Assembly: GCA_018380195.1 (NCBI GenBank)
Contig: JAGZUC010000008.1
Location: 1-64,000, forward strand
Length of the DNA: 64,000 nucleotides
Direction of reading: 5' to 3'
From: Collinsella sp.
GTDB taxonomy: Bacteria; Actinomycetota; Coriobacteriia; Coriobacteriales; Coriobacteriaceae
Shown here: one piece after another, positions 6,786 through 15,975 of the stretch
Numbering within the stretch: position 1 is the first letter of the stretch
Layout: the number at the start of each line of letters is the position of its first letter
Position numbers and translations under genes: made by a program
Notes under the pieces: generated by a model
Told to the model about the DNA's origin: nothing
Databases searched by the model: none
Seen by the model: only the letters and a program-made list of their open reading frames with translations

Positions 6786-7745
6786 ATGGGTTTCACGATT
6801 CTTGGAACAGGCTCGGCGCTTCCTGAGCGCAGTGTTTCCAATGACGAGCTATCTGAGTTCCTCGATACCTCGGATGAGTGGATTTTTACCCGCACCGGTA
6901 TCAAGAGCCGCCACGTCTGCACCACCGAGTCACTCGACGACCTTGCCGTAGCGGCGAGCGAGCGGGCACTCCAGGTGTCCGGAATCGACGCGAGCCAGCT
7001 GGATCTAATCGTCTGCTCGACGACAACGGGTGACCATCTTGTTCCCGCCGAGGCGTGTGCCGTAGCCGAGCGTCTGGGCGCGACGTGCCCTGCCTTCGAT
7101 GTCTCGGCGGCTTGTGCCGGCTTCGTGTTTGCGCTCGATGTCGCCGAGGGCTATATCGCCCGCGGCCGTGCCGAGCGCGTGCTTGTCGTTGCTGCCGAGC
7201 AGATGACGCGCACGCTCGACTGGACCGACCGCGCCACCTGCGTGCTCTTTGGCGATGGGGCAGGCGCCGCAGTGATTGGAACTGGGGGAGACAACCCCCT
7301 TGCCGTTGAGCTTTCGACGGCGCCCGACGTCGAGACGTTGCGCGTACCCGGTCTGGTCGGCACCTCGCCGTTTAAGGCCTCTGCAGATAGCGAGAGCGTG
7401 CTGTCCATGAATGGCCGCCGCGTGTTCAAGTTCGGCGTCAACGCCATCTGCGACACGGTCCATAAGCTTGCGGGCGATGCGGGCATTTCGGTCGAAGACA
7501 TCGACCATTTTGTATTCCATCAGGCTAACGAACGAATCCTGAGTCAGGCGGTCAAGCGCCTCGGCGTGCCAGACGAGCGCGTGGTTCGAACGCTGCGCGA
7601 GACCGGCAACATTTCGAGCGCATGCATTCCGCTTGCCCTCGACCGGCTGGCAAACGCCGGTGCACTTCACACAGGCGACACCATCGCCTTGGTTGGATTT
7701 GGCGCCGGTCTGGATATAGGTGGCTATCTGCTTCGTTGGAAGTAG
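6786..7745 (+). CDS. fabH: 3-oxoacyl-ACP synthase III (KAS III)
   Basis: A 319-residue initiating condensing enzyme that joins acetyl-CoA (or branched starters) to malonyl-ACP. The Cys-His-Asn triad can be seen: Cys110 in SAACAGF, His in FHQANERI, and Asn in GNISSA. The start ATG 6786 has AAAGGAGGT at ideal spacing. It is the first gene of a ten-gene FAS-II operon, and operator-like repeats upstream suggest that the whole operon is controlled here. Confidence 0.95.
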   Translation: MGFTILGTGSALPERSVSNDELSEFLDTSDEWIFTRTGIKSRHVCTTESLDDLAVAASERALQVSGIDASQLDLIVCSTTTGDHLVPAEACAVAERLGATCPAFDVSAACAGFVFALDVAEGYIARGRAERVLVVAAEQMTRTLDWTDRATCVLFGDGAGAAVIGTGGDNPLAVELSTAPDVETLRVPGLVGTSPFKASADSESVLSMNGRRVFKFGVNAICDTVHKLAGDAGISVEDIDHFVFHQANERILSQAVKRLGVPDERVVRTLRETGNISSACIPLALDRLANAGALHTGDTIALVGFGAGLDIGGYLLRWK

Positions 7746-7796
7746 TCGCACATAGGAAATAAAAACGCCCTAGGGCACAACCAAAGGAGAACTACC

Positions 7797-8033
7797 ATGG
7801 CAGATCAGAAGACCTTCGAGCGCGTTTGCGACGTTATCCGCGAGACCGCCGGTCTTGACGATGTCGAGATGAAGCCCGAGTCCACGCTCGAGGAGATTGG
7901 TCTCGACAGCCTGGGCACCGTCGAGATCCTCGTCGCCGTCGAGGACGAGTTTGGCATCCAGCTCGATACCGAGGAGAACCCCAAGACGGTCGGCGAGTTC
8001 GCCGATACGGTCGAGGCGGCATTGGAGAAGTAG
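7797..8033 (+). CDS. acpP: Acyl carrier protein
   Basis: A 78-residue acidic acyl carrier protein. Ser38 in the GLDSLG motif is the site for the 4'-phosphopantetheine arm. Length and composition are typical. AAAGGAGAA precedes ATG 7797, and the gap to fabK is only 2 nt. Placement between fabH and fabK fits the carrier of the fatty-acid chain. Confidence 0.95.
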   Translation: MADQKTFERVCDVIRETAGLDDVEMKPESTLEEIGLDSLGTVEILVAVEDEFGIQLDTEENPKTVGEFADTVEAALEK

Positions 8034-8035
8034 AG

Positions 8036-8980
8036 ATGCTCAAGACTCCTCTCTGCGATCTGCTCGGCATCGAAAAGCCCGTGTTCCAGGGCGGTATGGC
8101 CTGGATTGCCGATGCCTCGCTGGCGTCCGCAGTGTCCGAGGCGGGTGGCTTAGGCATCATCGCGGCCATGAACGCCGACGCCAACTGGCTTCGCGACCAG
8201 ATTCATGAGCTGCGCGCCAAGACGGATAAGCCCTTTGGCGTCAACGTCATGCTCATGAGCCCGTTTGTCGACGAGGTCGCACAAGTGGTGATTGATGAGC
8301 AGGTGCCCGTTGTGGTGACCGGTGCCGGCAATCCCACCAAGTACATGAAGGCCTGGGGCGATGCAGGCATCAAGGTTATTCCCGTCGTGGCTTCGGTGGC
8401 GCTGGCGCGTCTCGTGGCGCGTCGCGGAGCCACTGCCGTGGTTGCCGAGGGCACCGAATCAGGCGGCCATATTGGCGAGACCTCGACGATGGCACTGGTG
8501 CCGCAGGTTGTCGATGCAGTCGATATTCCCGTCGTGGCTGCCGGCGGTATCGCCGACGGCCGCGGCGTGGCGGCCGCCTTTATGCTCGGCGCTGCCGGCG
8601 TCCAGGTGGGCACGCGTTTTCTCGTCGCCGATGAGTGCACCGTATCCGAACAGTACAAAGAGCTGGTGCTCAAGGCGGGCGACACGTCGACGCGTGCGAC
8701 CGGTCGCTCGACGGGACATCCGGTTCGCGCCCTCAAGAGCCCCTTCACCAACGCGTATGCCAAGAACGAGGCGGCGGGCGCAAGCCCCGAGGAGCTCGGG
8801 GCCATGGGCACGGGCGCGCTTCGTAAAGCCGCAAAGGACGGTAATTACGAAGAGGGTTCGTATTTGTGCGGACAGATTGCTGGCATGGTCAACGAGCGCC
8901 AGAGCGCACGCGAAATCGTCGACGACCTGGTCGATGGCGCCGAGCGTGTCCTGAAGGGTGCGACCGCATGGGTAGCGTAG
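8036..8980 (+). CDS. fabK: Enoyl-ACP reductase II (FMN-dependent)
   Basis: A 314-residue TIM-barrel flavoprotein of the nitronate monooxygenase/FabK family. Typical features are the N-terminal PVFQGGMAWI, the central GTESGGHIGE loop and the glycine-rich AAGGIADGRG and GVQVGTRF phosphate-binding segments. In this FAS-II operon it is expected to do the last reduction of each cycle in place of FabI, so the organism should be insensitive to triclosan at this step. It overlaps fabD by 13 nt. A nitronate monooxygenase function is the main alternative, made unlikely by context. Confidence 0.93.
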   Translation: MLKTPLCDLLGIEKPVFQGGMAWIADASLASAVSEAGGLGIIAAMNADANWLRDQIHELRAKTDKPFGVNVMLMSPFVDEVAQVVIDEQVPVVVTGAGNPTKYMKAWGDAGIKVIPVVASVALARLVARRGATAVVAEGTESGGHIGETSTMALVPQVVDAVDIPVVAAGGIADGRGVAAAFMLGAAGVQVGTRFLVADECTVSEQYKELVLKAGDTSTRATGRSTGHPVRALKSPFTNAYAKNEAAGASPEELGAMGTGALRKAAKDGNYEEGSYLCGQIAGMVNERQSAREIVDDLVDGAERVLKGATAWVA

Positions 8981-9894
8981 CGTTTCTGTTTGCCGGTCAG
9001 GGTGCCCAGCATCCCGCGATGGGCGTCGACCTCATCGAAGCATCGCCGGCGGCTGCCGAGGTGTTCGCCATTGCTGACGAGGTGCGCCCGGAGACCAGCG
9101 AGCAGTGCCGGAGCGCCTCGAAAGAGGAGCTCTCGCAGACCGAGAACACGCAGCCTTGCGTGTTCGTGCACGACTTGGCTGTCGCCGTCGCCCTGCGCGA
9201 GCGCGGCGTGGTGCCTGCCGCCTGTGCGGGATTCTCGCTGGGCGAGGTCGCCGCGCTCACCTTTGCGGGGGCGTTCGATACGCGAGCGGGCTTTGAGCTC
9301 CTGTGCGAGCGCGCGGCGCTGATGGCCGCGGCTGCCGAGCGCCATCCGGGCGGCATGCGCGCCGTCATCAAGCTCGATGCAGCGCAAGTTGAGGGCCTGG
9401 CAAAACAGGCCGGCGAGGACTGCTGGCCGGTCAACTACAACAGTTCCCAGCAGACGGTTGTGGCCGGAGCGCCCGATGCGTTGCAGACCCTCGACGTCCT
9501 GGTAAAAGAGGCTGGCGGTCGTGCCATGAAGGTCGCGGTGTCGGGTGCATTCCATAGCCCCTATATGGCCGAGGCGACCTGTGGCCTTGCTGCATATATC
9601 GAGGCCGGTCACGCGCCGTCCCCGTTGCTCATTCCTGTTATGGCAAATATGACGGCGGCACCTTATCCGGCGGACCCGCAGGCGGCATCGGAGGTGCTGG
9701 CCAACCAGGTGAGTCATGCCGTGCGCTGGGTCGACACGCTGCATGCTCTGCAGGATCAAGGCATCGATACGTTTATTGAGGTCGGCCCCGGCAAAACGCT
9801 GTCGGGCCTGGTCAAGCGTACGCTGAGCGACGTTCGCGTGTATTCGTGCGAAACGGCCGAGCAGGTCGCAGCTATTGCCGACGAGCTCGCATAG
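8968..9894 (+). CDS. fabD: Malonyl-CoA:ACP transacylase
   Basis: A 308-residue acyltransferase that loads malonate on ACP. The N-terminal FLFAGQGAQ, the nucleophile elbow and the second catalytic histidine in GAFHSPYM are present. The elbow reads GFSLGE rather than the usual GHSLGE, so the residue before the catalytic serine is Phe. The start at ATG 8968, inside the fabK 3' end, matches the family N-terminus MGSVAFLFAGQGAQ and gives a 13-nt overlap. The gene is part of the tightly packed FAS operon. Confidence 0.94.
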   Translation: MGSVAFLFAGQGAQHPAMGVDLIEASPAAAEVFAIADEVRPETSEQCRSASKEELSQTENTQPCVFVHDLAVAVALRERGVVPAACAGFSLGEVAALTFAGAFDTRAGFELLCERAALMAAAAERHPGGMRAVIKLDAAQVEGLAKQAGEDCWPVNYNSSQQTVVAGAPDALQTLDVLVKEAGGRAMKVAVSGAFHSPYMAEATCGLAAYIEAGHAPSPLLIPVMANMTAAPYPADPQAASEVLANQVSHAVRWVDTLHALQDQGIDTFIEVGPGKTLSGLVKRTLSDVRVYSCETAEQVAAIADELA

Positions 9895-9924
9895 TCCACA
9901 GGGCTGTAACCCGAAAGGAATGAC

Positions 9925-10698
9925 ATGGGCAACTTGAACAACGGCGCGCTCGAGCGCAACGACTCACGTCGCGTGGCACTGGTCACGGGCGGCTCGCGGG
10001 GTATCGGCCGCGCCTGCGCTGTCGGTCTGGCGGAGGACGGCTTTGATATCGCCGTCGTCTATGCCGGTGGCGGCGATGCGGCGCGCGAGACGTGCGAAGC
10101 CTGCGAGGCCGCTGGTGCCACAGCTCGCGCGTATCAATGCGATGTGGCCGACCCCGCTGCCGTCAACGCATGCATGGAGACGGTCCTCAACGACTTTGGC
10201 TCCATTTGGGCGCTCGTCAACAACGCCGGCATCACGCGCGACGGCCTGCTCATACGTATGGGTGACGATGCCTTCGACCGCGTGCTCGATGTCAATCTCA
10301 AGGGCACGTTCAATACGACGCGCGCGCTCACCAAGACCTTTATGCGTCAGCGCGGCGGTTGCGTCATCAACATGAGCTCGGTTGTGGGCCTGATGGGCAA
10401 TGCCGGGCAGGCCAACTATGCAGCCTCCAAGGCGGGCGTCATCGGTTTGACCAAGGCGGTAGCGCGCGAGCTTGCGTCCCGCGGCGTACGAGTGAACGCG
10501 GTCGCCCCCGGGTTTGTCGAGACCGATATGACGGCAAAGCTTTCGGAGAAGGTTCGCGCGGCAACCGAGGAGCAGATTCCCCTAAAGCGCATGGCGCGCC
10601 CCGAGGAAGTGGCCGGCGTGGTGCGCTTTTTGGCGAGTGATGCGGCTGCCTACATTACGGGCGAGATCGTGCGCGTCGACGGCGGAATGGCGATGTAG
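9925..10698 (+). CDS. fabG: 3-oxoacyl-ACP reductase
   Basis: A 257-residue short-chain dehydrogenase that reduces 3-ketoacyl-ACP with NADPH. It has the cofactor motif TGGSRGIGRA (about residues 21-30), NNAG, the active-site Ser and YAASK, and the C-terminal ITGEIVRVDGGMAM end typical of FabG. About 14 extra residues precede the Rossmann fold. GAAAGGAATGAC precedes ATG 9925. Confidence 0.95.
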   Translation: MGNLNNGALERNDSRRVALVTGGSRGIGRACAVGLAEDGFDIAVVYAGGGDAARETCEACEAAGATARAYQCDVADPAAVNACMETVLNDFGSIWALVNNAGITRDGLLIRMGDDAFDRVLDVNLKGTFNTTRALTKTFMRQRGGCVINMSSVVGLMGNAGQANYAASKAGVIGLTKAVARELASRGVRVNAVAPGFVETDMTAKLSEKVRAATEEQIPLKRMARPEEVAGVVRFLASDAAAYITGEIVRVDGGMAM

Positions 10699-10734
10699 AA
10701 ACTAGGGCCGAACAACGGCTTGAATGAGGAGACC

Positions 10735-11985
10735 ATGATGGAACAGAGAGTTGCAATCACCGGTATCGGTGCCGTATCGCCGCTCGGTAACACGGCGCTT
10801 GCTACCTGGGCGGCCATGTGCGCCGGCACGTGCGGCATCGGCCCGATCACGCACTTCGATACCGATGCGTTTGCCGTTAAGGTGGCGGCCGAGGTCAAGG
10901 GTTTTGACGGCAACGAGTACTTTGGTAAGCGTGACGCCAAGCACCTGGACCCCTGCGTTCAGTTTGCCCTGGCAGCGTCGGACGAGGCCATGCACGATGC
11001 GGGCTTTGATGTCGAGGGCGCCATCGATCGCGAGCGCCTGGGCGTCTACGTGGGTTCGGGCGTGGGCGGCATGCAGACACTCGTCGACAACGTCCACACG
11101 ATTGCCGACCGTGGGCCCCGTCGCGCATCGCCCTATATGATCGCGATGATGATCCCCAATATGGCTTCGGGCAATATCGCAATCCGCCATAAGGCAAAGG
11201 GCCCGACCTTGCCCGTGGTGACCGCCTGCGCGACCTCGGCCCATGCCGTGGGCGAGGCATTCCGCGCCATCAAGCATGGCTATGCCGACGCGATCCTCGC
11301 CGGCGGTGCCGAGGCCGCAATCATCCCCGATGCCGTTGCGGGCTTTACATCCTGTCGTGCTCTCACCACTAATCCTGACCCGTCGACGGCTTGCCGCCCG
11401 TTCGATGCAGACCGCGACGGCTTTGTGATGGGCGAGGGCGCCTGCGTGCTGGTTCTCGAGAGCATGGAGCATGCGCAGGCGCGCGGTGCGCACATTTATG
11501 CCGAGGTCGTGGGCTACGGCAACACCGATGATGCCTATCACATTACGAGCCCCGATCCCGAGGCTGCCGGCATTGCCCGCGCGATATCGCTGGCGGTTGC
11601 CGAGGGCGACGTCAAGCCTTCCGAGGGCCTCTACATCAACGCTCACGGCACCTCGACCAAGCTCAACGATTCGTCCGAGACGGCGGGCATTAAGCGTGCG
11701 CTCGGCGAGGACGCGGCACGAGCCGCGCACGTCTCGTCGACCAAGTCGATGACCGGCCATATGATCGGTGCCACGGGTGCCATCGAGGTCATGGCCTGTG
11801 CCATGGCGCTCGAGCAGGGCGTGGTGCCGCCGACCATTAACTACCACACACCCGATCCCGCCTGCGATCTTGACTACACGCCCAATCGCGCGGTTCGCGC
11901 CGACCTTACCTGGGCGCTTTCGACCAACCTGGGCTTTGGCGGACACAACGCCGCCATCGCGCTGCGTAGATATACGAGGAGCTAG
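10735..11985 (+). CDS. fabF: 3-oxoacyl-ACP synthase II (KAS II)
   Basis: A 416-residue elongating condensing enzyme. The catalytic cysteine lies in VTACATSAHA, and the two histidines lie in NAHGTST and KSMTGHMIGA, as in the KAS I/II family. The start is one of two adjacent ATGs at 10735 or 10738, behind GAGGAG. No fabA or fabB is seen in the operon, so this is probably the only elongating synthase here. The gap to accB is 3 nt. Confidence 0.95.
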   Translation: MMEQRVAITGIGAVSPLGNTALATWAAMCAGTCGIGPITHFDTDAFAVKVAAEVKGFDGNEYFGKRDAKHLDPCVQFALAASDEAMHDAGFDVEGAIDRERLGVYVGSGVGGMQTLVDNVHTIADRGPRRASPYMIAMMIPNMASGNIAIRHKAKGPTLPVVTACATSAHAVGEAFRAIKHGYADAILAGGAEAAIIPDAVAGFTSCRALTTNPDPSTACRPFDADRDGFVMGEGACVLVLESMEHAQARGAHIYAEVVGYGNTDDAYHITSPDPEAAGIARAISLAVAEGDVKPSEGLYINAHGTSTKLNDSSETAGIKRALGEDAARAAHVSSTKSMTGHMIGATGAIEVMACAMALEQGVVPPTINYHTPDPACDLDYTPNRAVRADLTWALSTNLGFGGHNAAIALRRYTRS

Positions 11986-11988
11986 AGC

Positions 11989-12462
11989 ATGGATTCCAAA
12001 AGACTTGCCGAGATAGCCGATGTTATGGAGGACCGCGGCCTCACGCGCGTACGCGTTGAGGAGCCCGATGGCACCGCGGTCGAACTCGAGCGCGCGAGCG
12101 CCGCGCAGCCGGTTGCCGTGCCCATGCCCATGCCGAGCGCTATGGCCGCTCCAGTTGCAGCTCCCACAGTCGCGCCTGCCGCACCGGAGCCCGCCGCGCA
12201 GACACCTGCCGCCGCACCGGAGCCCAAGGGCACTGAGGTGACCGCTCCCATGGTCGGCGTTTTCTATGCTGCCCCGGCGCCGGGCGACGAGCCGTTTGTG
12301 CACGTGGGCTCTAAGGTCAAGGCCGGCGAGACGCTCTGCATCATCGAGGCCATGAAGGTTCTCAACGAGGTAACGGCAGAGGCAGACGGCGAGGTGCTCG
12401 AGATCTGCGTGGCCGACGGCGACCTCGTGGAGTTCGGCAGCTGCCTCATGAGGATCGGATAG
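11989..12462 (+). CDS. accB: Biotin carboxyl carrier protein of acetyl-CoA carboxylase
   Basis: A 157-residue carrier. The N-terminal helical part is followed by an Ala/Pro-rich flexible linker (about residues 37-80) and a C-terminal biotinyl domain. The biotin acceptor lysine sits in EAMKVLNE, a slight variant of EAMKMMNE. It is the substrate of the nearby BirA and works with AccC and the fused AccDA. It begins 3 nt after fabF. Confidence 0.95.
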   Translation: MDSKRLAEIADVMEDRGLTRVRVEEPDGTAVELERASAAQPVAVPMPMPSAMAAPVAAPTVAPAAPEPAAQTPAAAPEPKGTEVTAPMVGVFYAAPAPGDEPFVHVGSKVKAGETLCIIEAMKVLNEVTAEADGEVLEICVADGDLVEFGSCLMRIG

Positions 12463-12471
12463 GTGATATCC

Positions 12472-12894
12472 ATGAACAAAGAAGAGCTCAAGAAGCTGTT
12501 ACCGCATCGCGAGCCGATGCTTTTGCTCGACGAAGCCGAGCTGGTGGGCGACGAGGCCCACGGCAAGATCACGATTACGGGCGACGAATACTTTTTGCAG
12601 GGGCATTTTCCGGGAAACCCGGTGGTCCCCGGCGTGATCCAGTGCGAGATGCTCGCCCAAAACTGCTGCGTGCTGCTGATGGGCGATGAGGAGGCGCGCG
12701 GCGCGACGCCGTTCTACACGAGTCTGGACAAGGTGCGCTTTAAGCGTCCGGTGCGCCCGGGCGACACGGTTGATCTGGTGTGCACCATCACGCGTGCGCG
12801 CGGGCCGTTCCGCTTTGCGACGGGTACTGCGAGCGTCAACGGTGAGGTTTGCTGCCGCGCCGATATGTCTTTTGCACTCATGCACGAAAGTTAA
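12472..12894 (+). CDS. fabZ: 3-hydroxyacyl-ACP dehydratase
   Basis: A 140-residue hot-dog-fold dehydratase. LLPHREPMLLLD near the N-terminus and the catalytic histidine in GHFPGNPVVPGV are diagnostic. ATG 12472 is chosen; GTG 12463 in frame is an alternative that would add three residues. Its place between accB and accC is a common arrangement in FAS operons of Gram-positive bacteria. Confidence 0.94.
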   Translation: MNKEELKKLLPHREPMLLLDEAELVGDEAHGKITITGDEYFLQGHFPGNPVVPGVIQCEMLAQNCCVLLMGDEEARGATPFYTSLDKVRFKRPVRPGDTVDLVCTITRARGPFRFATGTASVNGEVCCRADMSFALMHES

Positions 12895-12904
12895 GGAAGG
12901 CTTC

Positions 12905-14248
12905 ATGTTCGACAAAGTGCTCATCGCCAACCGCGGCGAAGTCGCGGTCCGTGTTATCCGCGCGTGCCGCGATATGGGCATCAAGACCGTCGCCGTTTAT
13001 TCCACGGCCGATGCGGACGCGCTGCACGTGCAGCTTGCCGACGAGGCGTATTGCATCGGCGGTCCGCGTCTTGCCGAGAGCTACCTCAACGACGATGCTG
13101 TGCTCACCTGTGCCGTAAAGTCGGGAGCTAAGGCAATTCATCCCGGCTATGGCTTTTTCTCCGAGAAGGCGAGCTTCGTGCGCGACTGCGACAAGTATGG
13201 CCTGGCGTTTGTTGGTCCTTCGGCCAAGGTGATCGACAGCATGGGCGACAAGGACGCCGCACGTCGAACGGCTGCCGCGGCGGGCGTGCCCATCGTGCCG
13301 GGCTGCGATTTGCTCAAAAGTCCCGAGGAGGCAACGGCCGAGGCTGAGCGCATTGGCTGCCCCGTGCTTATTAAGGCGCGTGCGGGCGGCGGCGGTCGCG
13401 GTATTCGTAAGGTCGAGCGCGTGGAAGATGCGGCAAAGGCCTTTATTGAAGCACGCGCCGAGGGCGAGGCCGTTTTTGGCGACGGCGAGTGCTACATGGA
13501 GAAGTTCGTCGCGCCGGCGCATCACGTTGAGGTACAGATTATGGCCGATAAGCAGGGCCATGTGTTTTCGCTCGGCGAGCGCGAGTGCTCGGTGCAGCGT
13601 CGCAACCAAAAGCTGATCGAGGAGAGCCCCGCGCCGTGCCTCGACGGACACGACGACATTCGTGCTCGCATGCACGAGGCAGCGCGTGACCTGGCTCGTG
13701 CCGTCGGCTACGAAGGAGCTGGTACCATCGAGTTCCTGTATTCGGACGACGGCAATTTCTACTTTATGGAAATGAACACGCGCTTGCAGGTGGAGCATCC
13801 GGTTACGGAGTTTGTGACCGATACCGACTTGGTCAAGTGGCAGCTGCGCGTGGCAGCCGGCCAGCCTCTGCCCTTTGAGCAGGAGGACATGCCGGTCCGC
13901 AACCATGCTATGGAGTGCCGCATCAATGCCGAAACGCCGGACTTTCTGCCGTCATGCGGAACGGTCACCGCGTTGCGTGTGCCGGGTGGTCCGCGCGTGC
14001 GCTGGGATTCCGCCATGTTTGCCGGTGCGAAAGTTCCGCCGTACTACGACTCCATGCTCGGCAAGCTCATCGTGTGTGCGCCCACGCGTGACGGCGCCAT
14101 TCGCAAGATGCGCTCGGCCCTGGGCGAGCTCTTGATTGAGGGCGTGAGCGAAAACAGCGAGCTTCAGCTCGACGTGCTGGCAAACGACGAGTTCTTGTCG
14201 GGCATGTATCACACCGATCTAATGGGGCATCTCTATGCTGATGAATAG
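12905..14248 (+). CDS. accC: Acetyl-CoA carboxylase, biotin carboxylase subunit
   Basis: A 447-residue ATP-grasp enzyme that carboxylates biotin on AccB. The N-terminal FDKVLIANRGEVAVR, the glycine-rich ATP loop RAGGGGRGIR, the EMNTRLQVEHPVTE motif and the C-terminal biotin carboxylase domain are all present. Length is normal. The start ATG 12905 has AAGGAAGG upstream. Its 3' end overlaps the accDA start by 14 nt, indicating translational coupling. Confidence 0.96.
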   Translation: MFDKVLIANRGEVAVRVIRACRDMGIKTVAVYSTADADALHVQLADEAYCIGGPRLAESYLNDDAVLTCAVKSGAKAIHPGYGFFSEKASFVRDCDKYGLAFVGPSAKVIDSMGDKDAARRTAAAAGVPIVPGCDLLKSPEEATAEAERIGCPVLIKARAGGGGRGIRKVERVEDAAKAFIEARAEGEAVFGDGECYMEKFVAPAHHVEVQIMADKQGHVFSLGERECSVQRRNQKLIEESPAPCLDGHDDIRARMHEAARDLARAVGYEGAGTIEFLYSDDGNFYFMEMNTRLQVEHPVTEFVTDTDLVKWQLRVAAGQPLPFEQEDMPVRNHAMECRINAETPDFLPSCGTVTALRVPGGPRVRWDSAMFAGAKVPPYYDSMLGKLIVCAPTRDGAIRKMRSALGELLIEGVSENSELQLDVLANDEFLSGMYHTDLMGHLYADE

Positions 14249-15959
14249 AAAAGCGAAGACGGTCAACGTCCTCGAGGGACCGATGACCGAGTCGTGCGCC
14301 GAGTTTCCCGCGCGCCACGTGTTTATCAAGTGCCCGGAGTGCCGCCGCGTGATCGATGAGGCGCGCCTGCACGACAACCTCGAGGTCTGCCCTCGTTGCG
14401 GCAAACACTTTCGCGTGAGCGGGCGCGACCGCATGCACATGACGATTGACGAGGGCACGTTTGAGGAATGGGATGCCAGTCTGGCGCCGGAGGACTTCCT
14501 CTCGTTTCCCGGTTATGCCGACAAGCTCAAGAGCGTGAGCGAACGTTCGGGCGAGCGCGATGCCGTTGTGTGCGGCAAGGGCAAAATCTGCGGTTGCGAT
14601 ACGGCGCTCTTCTTTATGGACGCCAACTTTATGATGGGCTCGATGGGTTCCGTGGTGGGCGAGAAGATCTGCCGCACATTTGAGCGTGCGACCGAGCTGG
14701 GACTGCCGGTCGTTGGCTTTACCGTATCGGGTGGCGCCCGCATGCAGGAGGGCGTGACCTCGCTCATGCAGATGGCCAAGATTTCTGCGGCGGTTAGGCG
14801 CCATAGCGAGGCGGGCGGCCTGTATATCACGGTGCTCACCGACCCCACGACCGGAGGTGTAACCGCGAGCTTTGCCATGGAGGGCGATATTATCCTGGCC
14901 GAGCCCGATGCCCTGACGGCATTTGCCGGCCCGCGCGTGATCGAGCAGAACATGCACAAGCGCCTGCCCAAGGGATTCCAGCGCTCCGAGTTTTTGCTGG
15001 AGCACGGCTTTTGCGATGCCGTTGTTCCGCGTGGCGAGATTGCGCTCACGGTAGGCGAGCTGCTGGCGCTGCACGAAGGGCACGCGCCCGGCCTGGGGGC
15101 ACCGCATGAGATCGTGCATACGGGTCGCCGTGGCAAAAAGCTGGGACACTTGTTCAAGCGCTCGGCCGCACCAAAAACCGCGCTCGAGATTGTCAAGCAG
15201 ACCCGCTCAGCAGATCGCGCCACGGCAGGCGAGATGATCTCGCTGGGCCTGGATGGATTTGTGGAGCTGCACGGCGACCGCTACTTTGGCGACGACGCTG
15301 CTGTGGTGGCTGGCATTGGCTGGAAAGACGGACGCCCCGTAACGGTCATCGCCATCGAGCGCGGCACCACGACCAAAGAGCGCATGCGTCGCAACTTTGG
15401 TATGGCACATCCCGAGGGCTACCGCAAAGCGCGTCGCCTGATGCGCCAGGCCGAAAAGTTTGGTCGACCGGTTCTGTGCCTGGTCGATACTTCGGGCGCG
15501 TTTTGCGGCATCGGTGCCGAGGAACGCGGCCAGGGCGAGGCGATTGCCCAGAACCTCATGGAGATGAGCGACCTTAAGACGCCGATTGTCTCGGTGGTGA
15601 CAGGCGAGGGCGGCTCTGGTGGCGCGCTGGCGCTGTCCGTGGCCGACCGCATCCTGATGCTCTCGAGCTCGGCCTATTCGGTCGTGAGCCCCGAGGCCTG
15701 TGCGTCGATCCTGTGGAAGGATACCGAGCGCGCGAATGAGGCTGCCGAGGCGCTGAAGCTCACAGCTCCCGATCTGTTGGCGCTCGGCATCATCGACGGC
15801 ATTGTCGACGATAGGGGCCTGTCGCATGAGGAGATCGCCGGTGCCGTCATGTCCTCGGCATTTGATGCCTTCGATACGCTTGGGCAGCTCGACGAGGCGA
15901 CCCTCACAAACCTCCGCTACGAAAAGTACCGCGCAATCGGTCAGTACCGCACGATGTGA
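14235..15959 (+). CDS. accDA: Acetyl-CoA carboxylase carboxyltransferase, fused beta-alpha subunits
   Basis: A 574-residue fusion of AccD and AccA. Residues 33-55 form the beta-subunit zinc ribbon (Cys33, 36, 52, 55), followed by the beta crotonase fold with SGGARMQEG. From about residue 310 the alpha subunit follows, with EMISLGLDGFVELHGDR and TGEGGSGGALAL. Standard AccD and AccA are separate, about 300 residues each. The fusion fixes a 1:1 ratio of the halves. Two ATG codons (14235, 14241) are possible starts. It is the last clear FAS gene of the operon. Confidence 0.95.
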   Translation: MLMNRKAKTVNVLEGPMTESCAEFPARHVFIKCPECRRVIDEARLHDNLEVCPRCGKHFRVSGRDRMHMTIDEGTFEEWDASLAPEDFLSFPGYADKLKSVSERSGERDAVVCGKGKICGCDTALFFMDANFMMGSMGSVVGEKICRTFERATELGLPVVGFTVSGGARMQEGVTSLMQMAKISAAVRRHSEAGGLYITVLTDPTTGGVTASFAMEGDIILAEPDALTAFAGPRVIEQNMHKRLPKGFQRSEFLLEHGFCDAVVPRGEIALTVGELLALHEGHAPGLGAPHEIVHTGRRGKKLGHLFKRSAAPKTALEIVKQTRSADRATAGEMISLGLDGFVELHGDRYFGDDAAVVAGIGWKDGRPVTVIAIERGTTTKERMRRNFGMAHPEGYRKARRLMRQAEKFGRPVLCLVDTSGAFCGIGAEERGQGEAIAQNLMEMSDLKTPIVSVVTGEGGSGGALALSVADRILMLSSSAYSVVSPEACASILWKDTERANEAAEALKLTAPDLLALGIIDGIVDDRGLSHEEIAGAVMSSAFDAFDTLGQLDEATLTNLRYEKYRAIGQYRTM

Positions 15960-15975
15960 CAAAGGGACAGCCCGC

